DNA of 64,000 nucleotides from Fibrobacter succinogenes (GTDB taxonomy: Bacteria; Fibrobacterota; Fibrobacteria; Fibrobacterales; Fibrobacteraceae): positions 1-64,000 of the forward strand of contig CACXXH010000028.1 of assembly GCA_902771595.1 (NCBI GenBank), read 5' to 3'. Position 1 is the first letter of the stretch; each line of letters starts with the position of its first letter. Under the pieces are notes generated by a model. It saw only the letters and a program-made list of their open reading frames with translations. It ran no database searches and was not told the DNA's origin. Positions 17,350-26,249 of this stretch are shown here, piece after piece. The translations under genes were made by a program, and so were the position numbers.

Positions 17350-17652
17350 ATGGCTAGGCATACATTCAAATTCAGAGGCGGCGAGGATCTCACAACAATG
17401 GGAGCTTGTTGGTTTGTTTCTTACTGCTATTACAAAAAACTGAATCCAAGTCACTTAAATTGGCGTAAGCCCTCGACCTACGCCAATCGCATAAGCGTTT
17501 TTAATAGAACTTGCAATTTGCATAAGTATTATCTTGAACGTGTCCTTGAAATGGATCTGACTAATCTGAACAAGAACAGAATCGAATTGAATGGAATACG
17601 AGTTAAAGAAATGGTTAGAGAACTCTTGAGTAATTGGGATCTGTCGCCCTGA
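17350..17652 (+). CDS. Hypothetical protein, 100 residues
   Basis: MARHTFKFRGGEDLTTMGAC opens a protein with an ACGGAG ribosome site before the ATG. It is basic and rich in tyrosine, asparagine and cysteine (CWFVSYCYYKK), with the ending VKEMVRELLSNWDLSP. No domain is recognised. It sits between the helicase and the AIPR gene, and the 250 bases that follow hold GGGG/CCCC hairpins near 17683-17708 that may end its transcript. Confidence 0.5.
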   Translation: MARHTFKFRGGEDLTTMGACWFVSYCYYKKLNPSHLNWRKPSTYANRISVFNRTCNLHKYYLERVLEMDLTNLNKNRIELNGIRVKEMVRELLSNWDLSP

Positions 17653-17904
17653 TACAGGAATGACATGTCTCCTTTACTTGGTGGGGAAATTCCCCCATTT
17701 AGGGGCTTTACTAAAAAATGGAAATATTTAAAGTACTGGCATTTTGTTGAAATTTAGGGGGGGCGAAAATACATACCGAATGAATGTAGTAAAAAATGTG
17801 TTTTTTTTTTTGAGAAACTGCATGTTTTTGTCGCCTTAAGATCTTTTTTTTTAATGTTACTTAAATTATATTAAGATTAATAAATTTTCAAAGAGGCTCA
17901 ACAA

Positions 17905-19692
17905 ATGAATCAGTCTTTTATAGATAGCCGGATCAGTGATTTAGCAAAAAAGTATAATGAATTTAAAGACGAACAGGATTACCATCTTTTCACTTATGTA
18001 TGTTTAAAATACTTTTATTACGATTTGTCAAGTGATCGTTTTTCTCCGGATATAGTAATCCCTTGCATGACTGACGCTGCAAATGATAGCGGAATTGATG
18101 CAATTTTTTGTGACCCAACAAGTGATGTGGGCGATGTAATTATTGTTCAAAGTAAGTATTATCGCGATACAACATTAAAAGACGAAGCCGTTGCTGGAGA
18201 ATTGTATAAAATAGGAAAGGCCTTAACGGATCTTCAACATAATAAAGTCGAAGGTTTTAATGAAAAATTGGTGACTGCATATAAAAATGCAGTATCACAA
18301 ATGGAGGAAAAAGCTGTATTTAAAGTTGTCTTTTTTACATCCTATAAGCCTCGTACGAAAAAAGAACAAAATAAAATTGAAAAAGCTGCATCTATATTAA
18401 AGGAAAATAAATTTATAGAAGATGTAGAATTCAATTTTGGAAACGATATTGAACAACAGATCGAATCTTGTGATAATCAAAAACTTTGTGTTGATACTGA
18501 TAAATTAGAAATAGATGATAAAGACAATTATCTTAAATATGAAGAATCTATAATTGTTAATATTTCGGCCCGTTCGTTGCAGGATTTACAGAATAGAAGA
18601 CGGAATGGCTTGTTAGGGATGAACCTTAGATATTTTATCAAACAAAAAGCTGTTGATGCGGGCATTGCCGATACCATAAAAAAGGAACCTCAAAATTTTT
18701 GGTACAAAAATAATGGACTCCTCATTGTTTGCGATGATTATAAAATCGATGGAAAAGAACTGAAGCTGACGAATTTTTCTATTGTGAACGGAGGACAAAC
18801 AACAAATAGGATAGGAAATCTTGACATAACCAATGACTTCTATTTACAATGTAAAGTCGTTAAAATTAATGGCGCAAGTCGTGAAGAGAGCGATGCTCTC
18901 ATTGCGGAGATTGCAAAAGCAACAAATTCACAAAAGCCCATAAAAAAAGCAGATATCAAGGCTAATAGTAAAGAACAACTTGAGTTGCATAGGCGACTAG
19001 AAAAGATTAATGTTTTCTATATGACAAAAAAGGGAGATAAAATCCCCTCAACACTATATCCTTGGCAAGTAACAACATTGGAAAAATTAGGAAAAATTGC
19101 TATCGCAACAGTAGTTCAGCTACCGGGAACCGCTCGCAGCAATTCTCAAAGAATGTATGATGACGATATCTATTATCTTATTTTTTCTAAAACCCATGAG
19201 CGCTTTCTAGCGGATTCTTTGAAAGTATCGTATTATTACGATCAATTCACTCGAAAGGGGCCTAAGGAAGGTTTGGATAAGGAAACCGCTCTTCCCATGG
19301 TGGCTAACGGTAAAACATTCCAAATGGCGTGCATTGCATTTTTGGGTAAAATTAGAAGCTCGGTCTTTGATTACAACTCGATTGCAGGGGCTCTTAAAGA
19401 TCCCGACCAGGCAAAGGCTATTCTAAGAAATATGGGTGACATGGAGTTTTTGATAAAAAACAAAATAGATGATGAGCAAGAATGTTTCTTTGAAATATTT
19501 AGAATAATAGCAGATGAAGTACTAGGCTATTGTTATGGGAACGCTTTGGAAAAGGCTACTCAGGAACAAGCGGCGTTAGCTCCATCTAATTACCTGAAAT
19601 TAGACCAAAACTATTTCAAAGATATTATTCCACGATTGTGGGCTCGATATAATCGACCTGAATTAAAAAATTATATTGATGAAATCCTTTAG
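17905..19692 (+). CDS. AIPR family protein (abortive infection phage resistance)
   Basis: 595 residues. The AIPR signature FWYKNNGLLIVCDDY followed by FSIVNGGQTTNRIG (about 286-299) is clear. The N-terminal part has DSGIDAIF...IVQSKYY, a pattern like Mrr/PD-(D/E)XK nucleases (D, then Q-x-K). AIPR proteins are linked to abortive infection against phages. GAGG lies 8 bases before the ATG. It is a single-gene unit closed by a strong terminator at 19701. AT-rich base use points to transfer. Confidence 0.9.
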   Translation: MNQSFIDSRISDLAKKYNEFKDEQDYHLFTYVCLKYFYYDLSSDRFSPDIVIPCMTDAANDSGIDAIFCDPTSDVGDVIIVQSKYYRDTTLKDEAVAGELYKIGKALTDLQHNKVEGFNEKLVTAYKNAVSQMEEKAVFKVVFFTSYKPRTKKEQNKIEKAASILKENKFIEDVEFNFGNDIEQQIESCDNQKLCVDTDKLEIDDKDNYLKYEESIIVNISARSLQDLQNRRRNGLLGMNLRYFIKQKAVDAGIADTIKKEPQNFWYKNNGLLIVCDDYKIDGKELKLTNFSIVNGGQTTNRIGNLDITNDFYLQCKVVKINGASREESDALIAEIAKATNSQKPIKKADIKANSKEQLELHRRLEKINVFYMTKKGDKIPSTLYPWQVTTLEKLGKIAIATVVQLPGTARSNSQRMYDDDIYYLIFSKTHERFLADSLKVSYYYDQFTRKGPKEGLDKETALPMVANGKTFQMACIAFLGKIRSSVFDYNSIAGALKDPDQAKAILRNMGDMEFLIKNKIDDEQECFFEIFRIIADEVLGYCYGNALEKATQEQAALAPSNYLKLDQNYFKDIIPRLWARYNRPELKNYIDEIL

Positions 19693-19700
19693 CTATATAC

Positions 19701-19741
19701 ATTCAAAACGCTCCCAAAAGTTTTTTGGGAGCGTTTTGAAT
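19701..19741. terminator. Bidirectional intrinsic terminator, 19-bp perfect stem
   Basis: Arms 19701-19719 and 19723-19741 are exact complements with a 3-base loop. A runs and T runs lie at both ends, so it can stop both the AIPR transcript and the convergent NUDIX operon. Confidence 0.9.
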
Positions 19742-19753
19742 AAAATTTTATGA

Positions 19754-20134
19754 TTATTTCTCCAGTGCTTTCACAACCTCAACATCGGCTGGCAACCAAT
19801 TAACAGTATGCAATTCCGACATATTAAGCCACTTGGCTGCTTCATGTTCTAGCAAGGTCAGCTCTCCGCCGACAAGCGAGCAATAAAAGCAATGCATGGT
19901 CAAATGGAATGTCGGATAATCGTAATCAACTGTGCATAGAAAATCGCTTACGTTAACATCAACGGCGAGTTCTTCTTTCAATTCACGGGCAAGAGCTTGT
20001 TGTGGCGTTTCGCCTGGTTCCATCTTGCCGCCAGGAAATTCCCAGCCATCCTTGAATTCGCCATAACCGCGCTGTGTTGCGAAAATTTTGTCGCCATCTT
20101 TAATGATGCCCGCTACAACTTCGATGTGTTTCAT
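19754..20134 (-). CDS. NUDIX hydrolase, MutT-like (helicase operon partner)
   Basis: 126 residues, starting MKHIEVVAGIIKDGDKIFAT. NUDIX box GGKMEPGETPQQALARELKE followed by ELAVDV. It is a close paralogue of the protein at 4984-5391, with long identical stretches such as HLTMHCFYC and NWLPADVEVV. It starts 1 base after the helicase stop and so belongs to the XRE-helicase-NUDIX operon. It may clean damaged nucleotides or hydrolyse a signal nucleotide in a defence response; the latter is speculation. Confidence 0.9.
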   Translation of the reverse strand: MKHIEVVAGIIKDGDKIFATQRGYGEFKDGWEFPGGKMEPGETPQQALARELKEELAVDVNVSDFLCTVDYDYPTFHLTMHCFYCSLVGGELTLLEHEAAKWLNMSELHTVNWLPADVEVVKALEK

Positions 20135-20135
20135 G

Positions 20136-23015
20136 TTAGCCTACCAAATAATCGTAAATATCCTGACGGACGGGGGTTTCCAAATTATACGTGATTTCAA
20201 CGGCAGTCTTTTCAGTGTTCGGCATAGTGAAATCCTTGAATTTGCCATTCGCATGTAAACGACCTAAATAATAGAATTCTTTGGAAGTATGGTCATCTTT
20301 ATTCTTTCGAACAAATAAATCCATTTTGACGCCTCGTTGGTCAGCTTCAATGGCTGCTTTTACATCTTCTGATTTCGACGTTCTTCCCGATTTTGATATC
20401 GCTATAAGTGTTCCTTCGTTTACAAACCGATCTTCATATCGTGTTGTTGCGCTTATATTGTCGTTTTTCTCATAATTAATGAAAACAGGGTACGTCTGCG
20501 TGTTCTTATCATATTTATAACCACCAATATTCAGTGAGACTTCGCTCTTTTCCCAATCCAAGAGGCGGCATACATCTTCGTAAGTGTATTTTTCGTAAAG
20601 GCAGAATGAAGTGTCCTTGTAGCGACGTCCAAAATATTTTTTGTTGCGGAATAGGCCGAACTTTACGACTTCCGTTATTTGGCGTCGGAATTCGTTATTG
20701 TCAAGTAGGTCGTTGAACTTTGAGGAAATGCAAAAATCTGTTCCATTGCTTTCGATGAATGTAACATCGGCATAAGTATCTTTTGCGGCACCCGATGCAA
20801 ATTGACCAGTCAAAATATTTTCAACATTCTTTCGAGTTTTTTCGTTGACGCTAATGCCGAAATTGTTTTGCATCTCGTTCATCACCCGGGACATGACATC
20901 CCGGCTATTTCCACCTAATAGCTCGTCAAGAATCAGAAGCTCGTGCAATCGCTTCCCATTTGCAAATTTTGTCGAGACGTATTCCAGATACTTTTCTTCA
21001 ATGGTACTGAAATCGACTTTGTATTCGTCCTTCTCGACTTTCTTCAAAAATTTATGATACGAGCCCAAAGATGCATTTTCAAAAATACGCATGACGTCAA
21101 TTTCGCCATATTCTTCGTAATCCATCAAGTTGGGAATTCTACCCAACTTGTATTTCAAGTTCTTGTAGCATTCCTTGATCAGCTTCATCTCGCTGAAATT
21201 GGCAGAGTCAATGGATTCATAAATTCGTTTGCGGGCAATTTCATCAAAATGAATTGTGGATGCACCTTCTAAAGCTTTGACTCCTTGACGAACATAACGT
21301 CGGATATTGTCCTTATTGTATGTTCTGTCCCCCGACAAAGCGATGGGAATCATGTAGTTATTGCTATAGTTTCCTATAAAATCAAGAATCATCACAAATT
21401 CTTTGTTTTCCGCCTTACGGAGACCTCGTCCCAACTGCTGCACAAATATAATGGGTGATTCAGTGGGGCGAAGCATTAAAATTTGGTTTACTTGTGGAAT
21501 GTCGATACCTTCGTTGAAAATATCCACTGTAAAGATGTAATCTAAACCACCATCCCGTTCATCTTGCTCAAGTTGCTTGACACAATTTTCTCTTTTATCC
21601 TGTGAATCTGCTCCAGATAATGCGACTGTTCGATACCCACGTTCATTGAATTTTTTTGAGAGTTCTTTCGATTCTTCAAGAGTACTGCAGAATGCTAGGC
21701 CTTTTACGCGATTTCCACTATGGTCAAAATATTTAGCTTTATTGATAATGAAATCTACTCGCTCATCGCATACAAGCCTTGCAAAATCTCGTTTATCTTT
21801 TTCCTCACCATCTACAAAAATATCCGTAATGCCATAATAATGAAATGGGCAAAGAAGGTTTAGCCGCATGGCTTCTTGCAGGCGTATTTCATGTGCGATA
21901 TTGTGGTCAAATGCTGAGTATACATCGAATTTATCAGTACGGTCAGGTGATGCAGTCATGCCAATCCATAAATCAGGATTGAAATATGCCATCATATTCT
22001 GATAACTCTCTGCACCTACGCGGTGGGCTTCATCTACAACGATCACTTGAAACTCTTGTTTTGCAAAATCCTCAAAATGCGTTGCCATCGTTTGCATGGT
22101 TGCGAAAATGAAATCACGATCAATTTCATGAGATGTGCCTGAATATAAACCAAATGTTTTTGTATCACCAAACACATTTTTGAATGACTCGATCGCCTTG
22201 CGAAGAATTTGCTCTCGATGAACTAGGAATAAAGCTCGCTTGGGGTTAATTTCTCTTAAAGCGAATGCCGCTGCATAAGTTTTTCCGGTTCCCGTTGCAG
22301 AAATCAATAGGGCGCGGTGCTCGCCCATAGCACGGAATTCGTTCAACTTTCGAACGAATTCTAGCTGCATAGAATTCGGTTCCAGCAGAATTTGATCAAA
22401 TGAGATTTTTTTTGAATCACGAATTACTGCATCTTTTTCATGTGCGATTTTTTGCTGTTGCAATTCCCTTGCAATACGTTTCTGCTCAATATAGATTTGT
22501 GTATATTCGTCTAGAATTGCCTCTGTAATGGGGAAAGCGTTTGAACTATTCCACAGGGATTCAAAATCTTCGATAACGCTTTTATACAGAACAGCATCAT
22601 CTTCAACAGAATAACAGGTATTCCATTCTTTATTTACAGCAAGGGCATTTCCTGTAAGGTTTGAACTTCCGATGGTGATGCTTATGACTTTTTCTTTAAA
22701 GAAAAGATATCCTTTGGTATGAAACCCCTTAATGTTTTTATCGCATCGGAAAAGTTTTATTTCAACATTTCTGTATTTACTGAGAGATCTGAGTGCATCA
22801 GGCTCTGTAAATGTCAGATAGTCCGTTGTTAGGATTTTCCCCGGAATACCACGATTCTCTAGCTCAAGCAAAGTCTGTTTTAATGAGGCTAGACCACTTT
22901 TGGATATAAATGCTACACTGATTATAAACCGGTCGCATTTAGACAATTCTTTCTCAAGAAATGCCTGCATAGTGTTTCCAGGTGCATTAGAAATAAAGAA
23001 AACGTTATCGGTCAT
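20136..23015 (-). CDS. DEAD/DEAH helicase with N-terminal phospholipase D-like nuclease and C-terminal DUF3427-like region
   Basis: 959 residues. The N-terminal PLD-type domain shows HTKGYLFF (99-106) and GSSNLTG (116-122), the half-site of PLD nucleases. The superfamily 2 helicase core follows with SATGTGKT (about 239-246), VVDEAHRVG (about 323) and a C-terminal helicase domain with QLGRGLRKA. The last 350 residues match the layout of DUF3427 proteins (NIGGYKYDKNTQTYPVFINY). Such proteins are ATP-dependent nucleases or translocases found in defence islands. It lies between an XRE regulator and a NUDIX gene with gaps of 21 and 1 bases. Confidence 0.9.
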   Translation of the reverse strand: MTDNVFFISNAPGNTMQAFLEKELSKCDRFIISVAFISKSGLASLKQTLLELENRGIPGKILTTDYLTFTEPDALRSLSKYRNVEIKLFRCDKNIKGFHTKGYLFFKEKVISITIGSSNLTGNALAVNKEWNTCYSVEDDAVLYKSVIEDFESLWNSSNAFPITEAILDEYTQIYIEQKRIARELQQQKIAHEKDAVIRDSKKISFDQILLEPNSMQLEFVRKLNEFRAMGEHRALLISATGTGKTYAAAFALREINPKRALFLVHREQILRKAIESFKNVFGDTKTFGLYSGTSHEIDRDFIFATMQTMATHFEDFAKQEFQVIVVDEAHRVGAESYQNMMAYFNPDLWIGMTASPDRTDKFDVYSAFDHNIAHEIRLQEAMRLNLLCPFHYYGITDIFVDGEEKDKRDFARLVCDERVDFIINKAKYFDHSGNRVKGLAFCSTLEESKELSKKFNERGYRTVALSGADSQDKRENCVKQLEQDERDGGLDYIFTVDIFNEGIDIPQVNQILMLRPTESPIIFVQQLGRGLRKAENKEFVMILDFIGNYSNNYMIPIALSGDRTYNKDNIRRYVRQGVKALEGASTIHFDEIARKRIYESIDSANFSEMKLIKECYKNLKYKLGRIPNLMDYEEYGEIDVMRIFENASLGSYHKFLKKVEKDEYKVDFSTIEEKYLEYVSTKFANGKRLHELLILDELLGGNSRDVMSRVMNEMQNNFGISVNEKTRKNVENILTGQFASGAAKDTYADVTFIESNGTDFCISSKFNDLLDNNEFRRQITEVVKFGLFRNKKYFGRRYKDTSFCLYEKYTYEDVCRLLDWEKSEVSLNIGGYKYDKNTQTYPVFINYEKNDNISATTRYEDRFVNEGTLIAISKSGRTSKSEDVKAAIEADQRGVKMDLFVRKNKDDHTSKEFYYLGRLHANGKFKDFTMPNTEKTAVEITYNLETPVRQDIYDYLVG

Positions 23016-23036
23016 GGTGCTTTCGAATTTAATGGT

Positions 23037-23534
23037 CTACCTTATAATCTCGTTCAAAATTATCGGCTTTTTCTCGCCCATGTACGGCAGTGCTCCGATG
23101 GTGTTGTAATCAACGAATTCTGCAGCTTCTTCATATGTCATTCCATCGGTTAAAGCGAGGTGTTGAAGCATTTTTGGGTACGAATAGATGACGCGACCAT
23201 CTTCACTTACGCCAACGATTGCCGAAAGATAATCGGGGCTTTCGAGGACAACTGCGTCCTCATGCCCGAGTTCGCAGAGGTAATCCTTGAGCGAATCGAT
23301 GGTGAGGGGAGGTTCGTTGGCATGCTCGATTTTTCGGATGAGTTCGCTGGGACTTATTTCAAAAAACTCGGCGAGTTTCTCGATTATCTCAAGTGAGACG
23401 TTCCGGCGTCCGTTCTCGATGTCGCTCATGTAGCGCCGACCGATGCCGGTTTCGAGTGCCAGTTTTTCTTGCGAGACGCCTTTCTGCGCGCGCAACGCCC
23501 TGAGGGCCACACCGATGTTCTGCTGTAGGGACAT
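23037..23534 (-). CDS. XRE-family helix-turn-helix regulator
   Basis: 165 residues from MSLQQNIGVALRALRAQKG; an in-frame ATG at 23585 adds an unconserved 17-residue extension. The XRE domain covers about 5-64 (SQEKLALETGIGRRYMSDIE). A C-terminal part of 95 residues (GVSEDGRVIYSYPKMLQHLA...MTYEEAAEFVDYN) is shared by many gut XRE proteins and is unassigned. It is the first gene of the operon with the PLD-helicase and NUDIX genes, so it most likely represses that operon. Confidence 0.85.
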   Translation of the reverse strand: MSLQQNIGVALRALRAQKGVSQEKLALETGIGRRYMSDIENGRRNVSLEIIEKLAEFFEISPSELIRKIEHANEPPLTIDSLKDYLCELGHEDAVVLESPDYLSAIVGVSEDGRVIYSYPKMLQHLALTDGMTYEEAAEFVDYNTIGALPYMGEKKPIILNEIIR

Positions 23535-23669
23535 ATAATAAACGGTTGTGAAGGTTTCCCTCCAAACATATAAATAGCGCGGCATTTAGCCACGCCATAT
23601 AGAGCACATTATGAATTTTTGTATTCCCCAAAAAAGATAATGAGAGGTAACAATGCCGCTAAGCTATTC

Positions 23670-23702
23670 GCGTTAGGGATAGAGACCCCTTGAGGCGGAG
23701 AC
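23670..23702 (+). repeat. Short repeat with GCGTTAGGGATAG, copy 1
   Basis: 33 bases that match 24776-24808 with two differences. The core is GCGTTAGGGATAG, then GACCCCTTG, then GGCGGAGAC. It lies between the XRE gene and the AbaSI-like gene. Confidence 0.7.
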
Positions 23703-23745
23703 CTTCTCAAACAAGGATTCTTTCATGTTTTTTCACTGAAAAGAC

Positions 23746-24735
23746 CTAACTTTTTCTGACAATCTCAGCAAACGTTACCGTCGTAGCAATTCGATTATAA
23801 ATTCTTTTCTGTTTTCCGTTCTCGTATTCTATATGATCGGGTTTAAATACTCCCAAAAAACGGCAACAATTATTTCCAAAATCATCCTTCATTTTCATAA
23901 AAACAACTCTTTTTCTTGAACCCCATTTTGGAGGGCTGCTTCCTGTTGGAGCATTATATGTATCAAGTTTTTTGTTGTATTTTTCATCAGAGGGGTATTC
24001 TATAATTTTGTCTTTGTCCTCATTAATAAAGTTTTCCCATCCATTTGCTGTTTTCACAGTTCCATCATCTAGTCTTACACTTAATACAGGTATCCAAATA
24101 GAATAGATATCAAAGTTTTTTACACATCTTTGATATAGTTTACTGTGTTTTATACCTGGCAAAAGATTTAAAACTTTTGTTATGCCACCAAAGTGAATGG
24201 CTTCGCAAGCATCAAAGACTTTGCAATTTTTTACTCCTTTGATCTTTTCATCGTTTGTAATCCACTTTAGCTTTTGATTGTTCTTCTTTTCCCATTCGGA
24301 AATTTTGCCTTTTATTTCAACAACCATTTCTTTTATTTGTTGAATAATGTCGTCATAATTTTGAGGTATTTTTGTTCCTGGCTTGCATATTTTTATTCTT
24401 TTTATATCGCAAGAAACCGACCCTTTTATGAGATTTTCTCTTTGTTTGTCATTAAATTGATTCTCGACATTTTCATGATGGCCTTCATCAACTTCAATGG
24501 CAAAATTTATTTGAGGAAAATACAGGTCAATAAGGTAATGATTCTTGCCGACTTTAGTAAGATTTGTTATATCAACACCTTTAGTAGGCCTTACGCACTT
24601 TTGTGTGACAATTTCTAATTCAGGATTATCTATCCTTGCGTAGATTTGGTTGATTACAAAATTTTCGTAATCTTTCCCTTTTGTACGCTTGTTAAGCATC
24701 TCGGAGATGTATTTGCTTTTAGTTTTTTCTTCCAT
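23746..24735 (-). CDS. AbaSI-like modification-dependent restriction endonuclease
   Basis: 329 residues. The N-terminal KRTKGKDYENFVINQIYAR and the nuclease block LIDLYFPQINFAIEVDEGHH (68-87, with D70, E81, D83) match what I recall of AbaSI/PvuRts1I relatives, which cut DNA holding 5-hydroxymethyl- or glucosyl-hydroxymethylcytosine. The C-terminal half would be the SRA-like reader of the modified base (GVFKPDHIEY near 296). This type IV restriction acts against phages with modified genomes and needs no methylase, consistent with none being nearby. It is a single gene with its own promoter region in AT-rich DNA. Confidence 0.75.
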   Translation of the reverse strand: MEEKTKSKYISEMLNKRTKGKDYENFVINQIYARIDNPELEIVTQKCVRPTKGVDITNLTKVGKNHYLIDLYFPQINFAIEVDEGHHENVENQFNDKQRENLIKGSVSCDIKRIKICKPGTKIPQNYDDIIQQIKEMVVEIKGKISEWEKKNNQKLKWITNDEKIKGVKNCKVFDACEAIHFGGITKVLNLLPGIKHSKLYQRCVKNFDIYSIWIPVLSVRLDDGTVKTANGWENFINEDKDKIIEYPSDEKYNKKLDTYNAPTGSSPPKWGSRKRVVFMKMKDDFGNNCCRFLGVFKPDHIEYENGKQKRIYNRIATTVTFAEIVRKS

Positions 24736-24775
24736 AGTCGTAAATATATATTGTTATGTTGTATTATAGCATTTT

Positions 24776-24923
24776 GCGTTAGGGATAGTGACCCCTTGGG
24801 GCGGAGACGCGCTTGCGCGGCTCCGTTGCAAGAGCGGCGCGGGGGTGCCATAGGCGCGCACGGGGCGCCTTGCGATATAGCCCGACCCGGCGGGAGCCGG
24901 GGAACGCCCAGACAGACGCCCAT
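24776..24923 (+). repeat. GC-rich hairpin-rich stretch starting with GCGTTAGGGATAG repeat, copy 2
   Basis: The first 33 bases repeat 23670-23702. The rest is far more GC-rich than its surroundings and holds CCCGGC/GCCGGG, GGCGC/GCGCC and CGGAG/CTCCG arms. It has no convincing reading frame. It could be a transcript end or a repeat element related to the leader RNA family, with which it shares GGATAG and CCCCTTGGGG. Confidence 0.55.
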
Positions 24924-25008
24924 TGCGTGCGAAACGAAGTAATTTCTAACACAAATGGTTGCAATTTGGTTTGTTTTTATGTATTTTTAGTAAAAAAGAG
25001 GTGAATGT

Positions 25009-25341
25009 ATGGCTCAGACGACTTTTAGTATCAGGATGGACAGCGACCTTAAAAAGGACTTTGACAAGCTGTGCGAGGATTTTGGGATGTCAATGAGTAC
25101 AGCCATAAATGTCTTTGCGCGGGCAGTCGTGCGCGAGCGCCGCATACCGTTCGATGTCGCCTCGGCCGATGCTCCGGCGTATGCTGCAGACAGGCGTGTG
25201 TTCTATAACGCGAACCCGGTTGCGAGTCGCATGCTCCGGACCATGCAGCAACTTTCCGCCGATGCCGAGAAGGCCGGCTCCGCAGGCATGACGCTCGACG
25301 AAATAAACGCCGAGATCGCCGCAGCCAGGAGCGGGAAGTGA
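25009..25341 (+). CDS. RelB/DinJ-family antitoxin
   Basis: 110 residues. The ribbon-helix-helix N-terminus ISIR-type segment (TFSIRMDSDLKKDFDKLCED followed by FGMSMSTAINVFARAVV) is typical of DinJ/RelB antitoxins. The C-terminus MTLDEINAEIAAARSGK, the usual toxin-binding tail, is repeated at four other places in this region. AAAAGAGGTG precedes the ATG. Its TGA overlaps the GTG start of the PIN toxin by 4 bases. It should repress the operon and neutralise the toxin. Confidence 0.9.
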   Translation: MAQTTFSIRMDSDLKKDFDKLCEDFGMSMSTAINVFARAVVRERRIPFDVASADAPAYAADRRVFYNANPVASRMLRTMQQLSADAEKAGSAGMTLDEINAEIAAARSGK

Positions 25342-25919
25342 AGTTCTTTGCCGTCATTGACACAAATGTCATTGTGTCCGCTCTTTTGAAGTGGGACTCC
25401 GTTCCGGGTCTCGTACTCCAATCTGTTTTTGAAGGGCGTGTCGTTCCCGTTGTCAATGCGCAGATTCTGGAAGAATACAAGGTCGTTCTGAATCGCGAGA
25501 AGTTTGGTTTCGCCAAGGAACGGATTGCCGAAACCATAACTCAAATAGAATCCTTGGGCGTTCACGAGTCGCACTTGGCATCCGTTGTCGAAGACATGCC
25601 CGACCCCAAAGACGTTGTTTTCTATTCCGTTGCCCTGGCGCATGGGAATGTGACCGAGACACACTTGGTGACTGGGAACGTGAAGCATTTCCCTAAGAGT
25701 CCCGTTGTCGTGACACCCCGCGAATTTCTCGAAATCATCGGCTTGTTTACACAGACTATGTTCGTGAATGATGTACGCAGGCCATTCGTTGTTTATGATG
25801 CAAACCCAGGGTGGAATGTATTCTTGAATTTGCGCAGGCAGGCCCAGCGCGGCCCTGCTGCAGGCATGACACTCGACGAAATCAACGCCGAGATTGCCGC
25901 AGCCCATAGCGGGAAGTAG
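25338..25919 (+). CDS. PIN-domain toxin with an extra antitoxin-like C-terminal tail
   Basis: 193 residues from GTG. Residues 1-136 form a complete PIN domain of the toxin type: VIDTNVIVSALL (acidic site), EEY, PDPKD and LVTGNVKHFP. Such proteins are ribonucleases cutting tRNA or mRNA. The family usually ends near 137-140, but here 57 more residues follow, ending MTLDEINAEIAAAHSGK, the tail of the RelB antitoxin gene just upstream. The fusion is likely a recombination product at the 3' end. Whether the tail inhibits the toxin in cis is an open, testable question. Confidence 0.9.
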   Translation: MKFFAVIDTNVIVSALLKWDSVPGLVLQSVFEGRVVPVVNAQILEEYKVVLNREKFGFAKERIAETITQIESLGVHESHLASVVEDMPDPKDVVFYSVALAHGNVTETHLVTGNVKHFPKSPVVVTPREFLEIIGLFTQTMFVNDVRRPFVVYDANPGWNVFLNLRRQAQRGPAAGMTLDEINAEIAAAHSGK

Positions 25920-25970
25920 GCGTGTCGTCCTCTTGTTGACTTTCAAATTATCTTTGTATAGATTCATAAT

Positions 25971-26147
25971 ATGTATGATGAAGAATTTATCAAACAGGCG
26001 ATGGCTTTGCTGCCGGAGATTCAAGGATTGAAAATTTCTCACGGGCGGGCAGCGGAAATTCTTGGAATTGATAAAGAAACTCTGATTGATTTTTACGGTG
26101 ACATGGGCTACCCGTATTTTGACGGGAGTATTGAGTCTTTTATATAA
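25971..26147 (+). CDS. UPF0175-like small antitoxin, 58 residues
   Basis: MYDEEFIKQAMALLPEIQGL is followed by a helix-turn-helix-like segment (KISHGRAAEILGIDKETLID) and FYGDMGYPYFD, which matches the UPF0175 pattern. Members pair with DUF3368 PIN toxins; no such toxin follows here, since leader element B comes next, so it may be an orphan. A promoter-like TTGACT lies at 25935, as before the leader elements. It is too short for simple ORF calls but well supported by the pattern. Confidence 0.65.
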   Translation: MYDEEFIKQAMALLPEIQGLKISHGRAAEILGIDKETLIDFYGDMGYPYFDGSIESFI

Positions 26148-26214
26148 GAAAACCACCTAATCCAATTCAATCGCTGTTTGAATCAACACCAGATGTGGAT
26201 GACAAGAGGTCTTA

Positions 26215-26243
26215 TTGACTTTCCTCAACCCTCTTTGTATATT
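26215..26243 (+). promoter_or_regulatory. Promoter of leader element B
   Basis: -35 TTGACT (26215-26220), 17-bp spacer, -10 TATATT (26238-26243), identical in boxes and spacing to copies A and C. Confidence 0.8.
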
Positions 26244-26249
26244 TATCCC

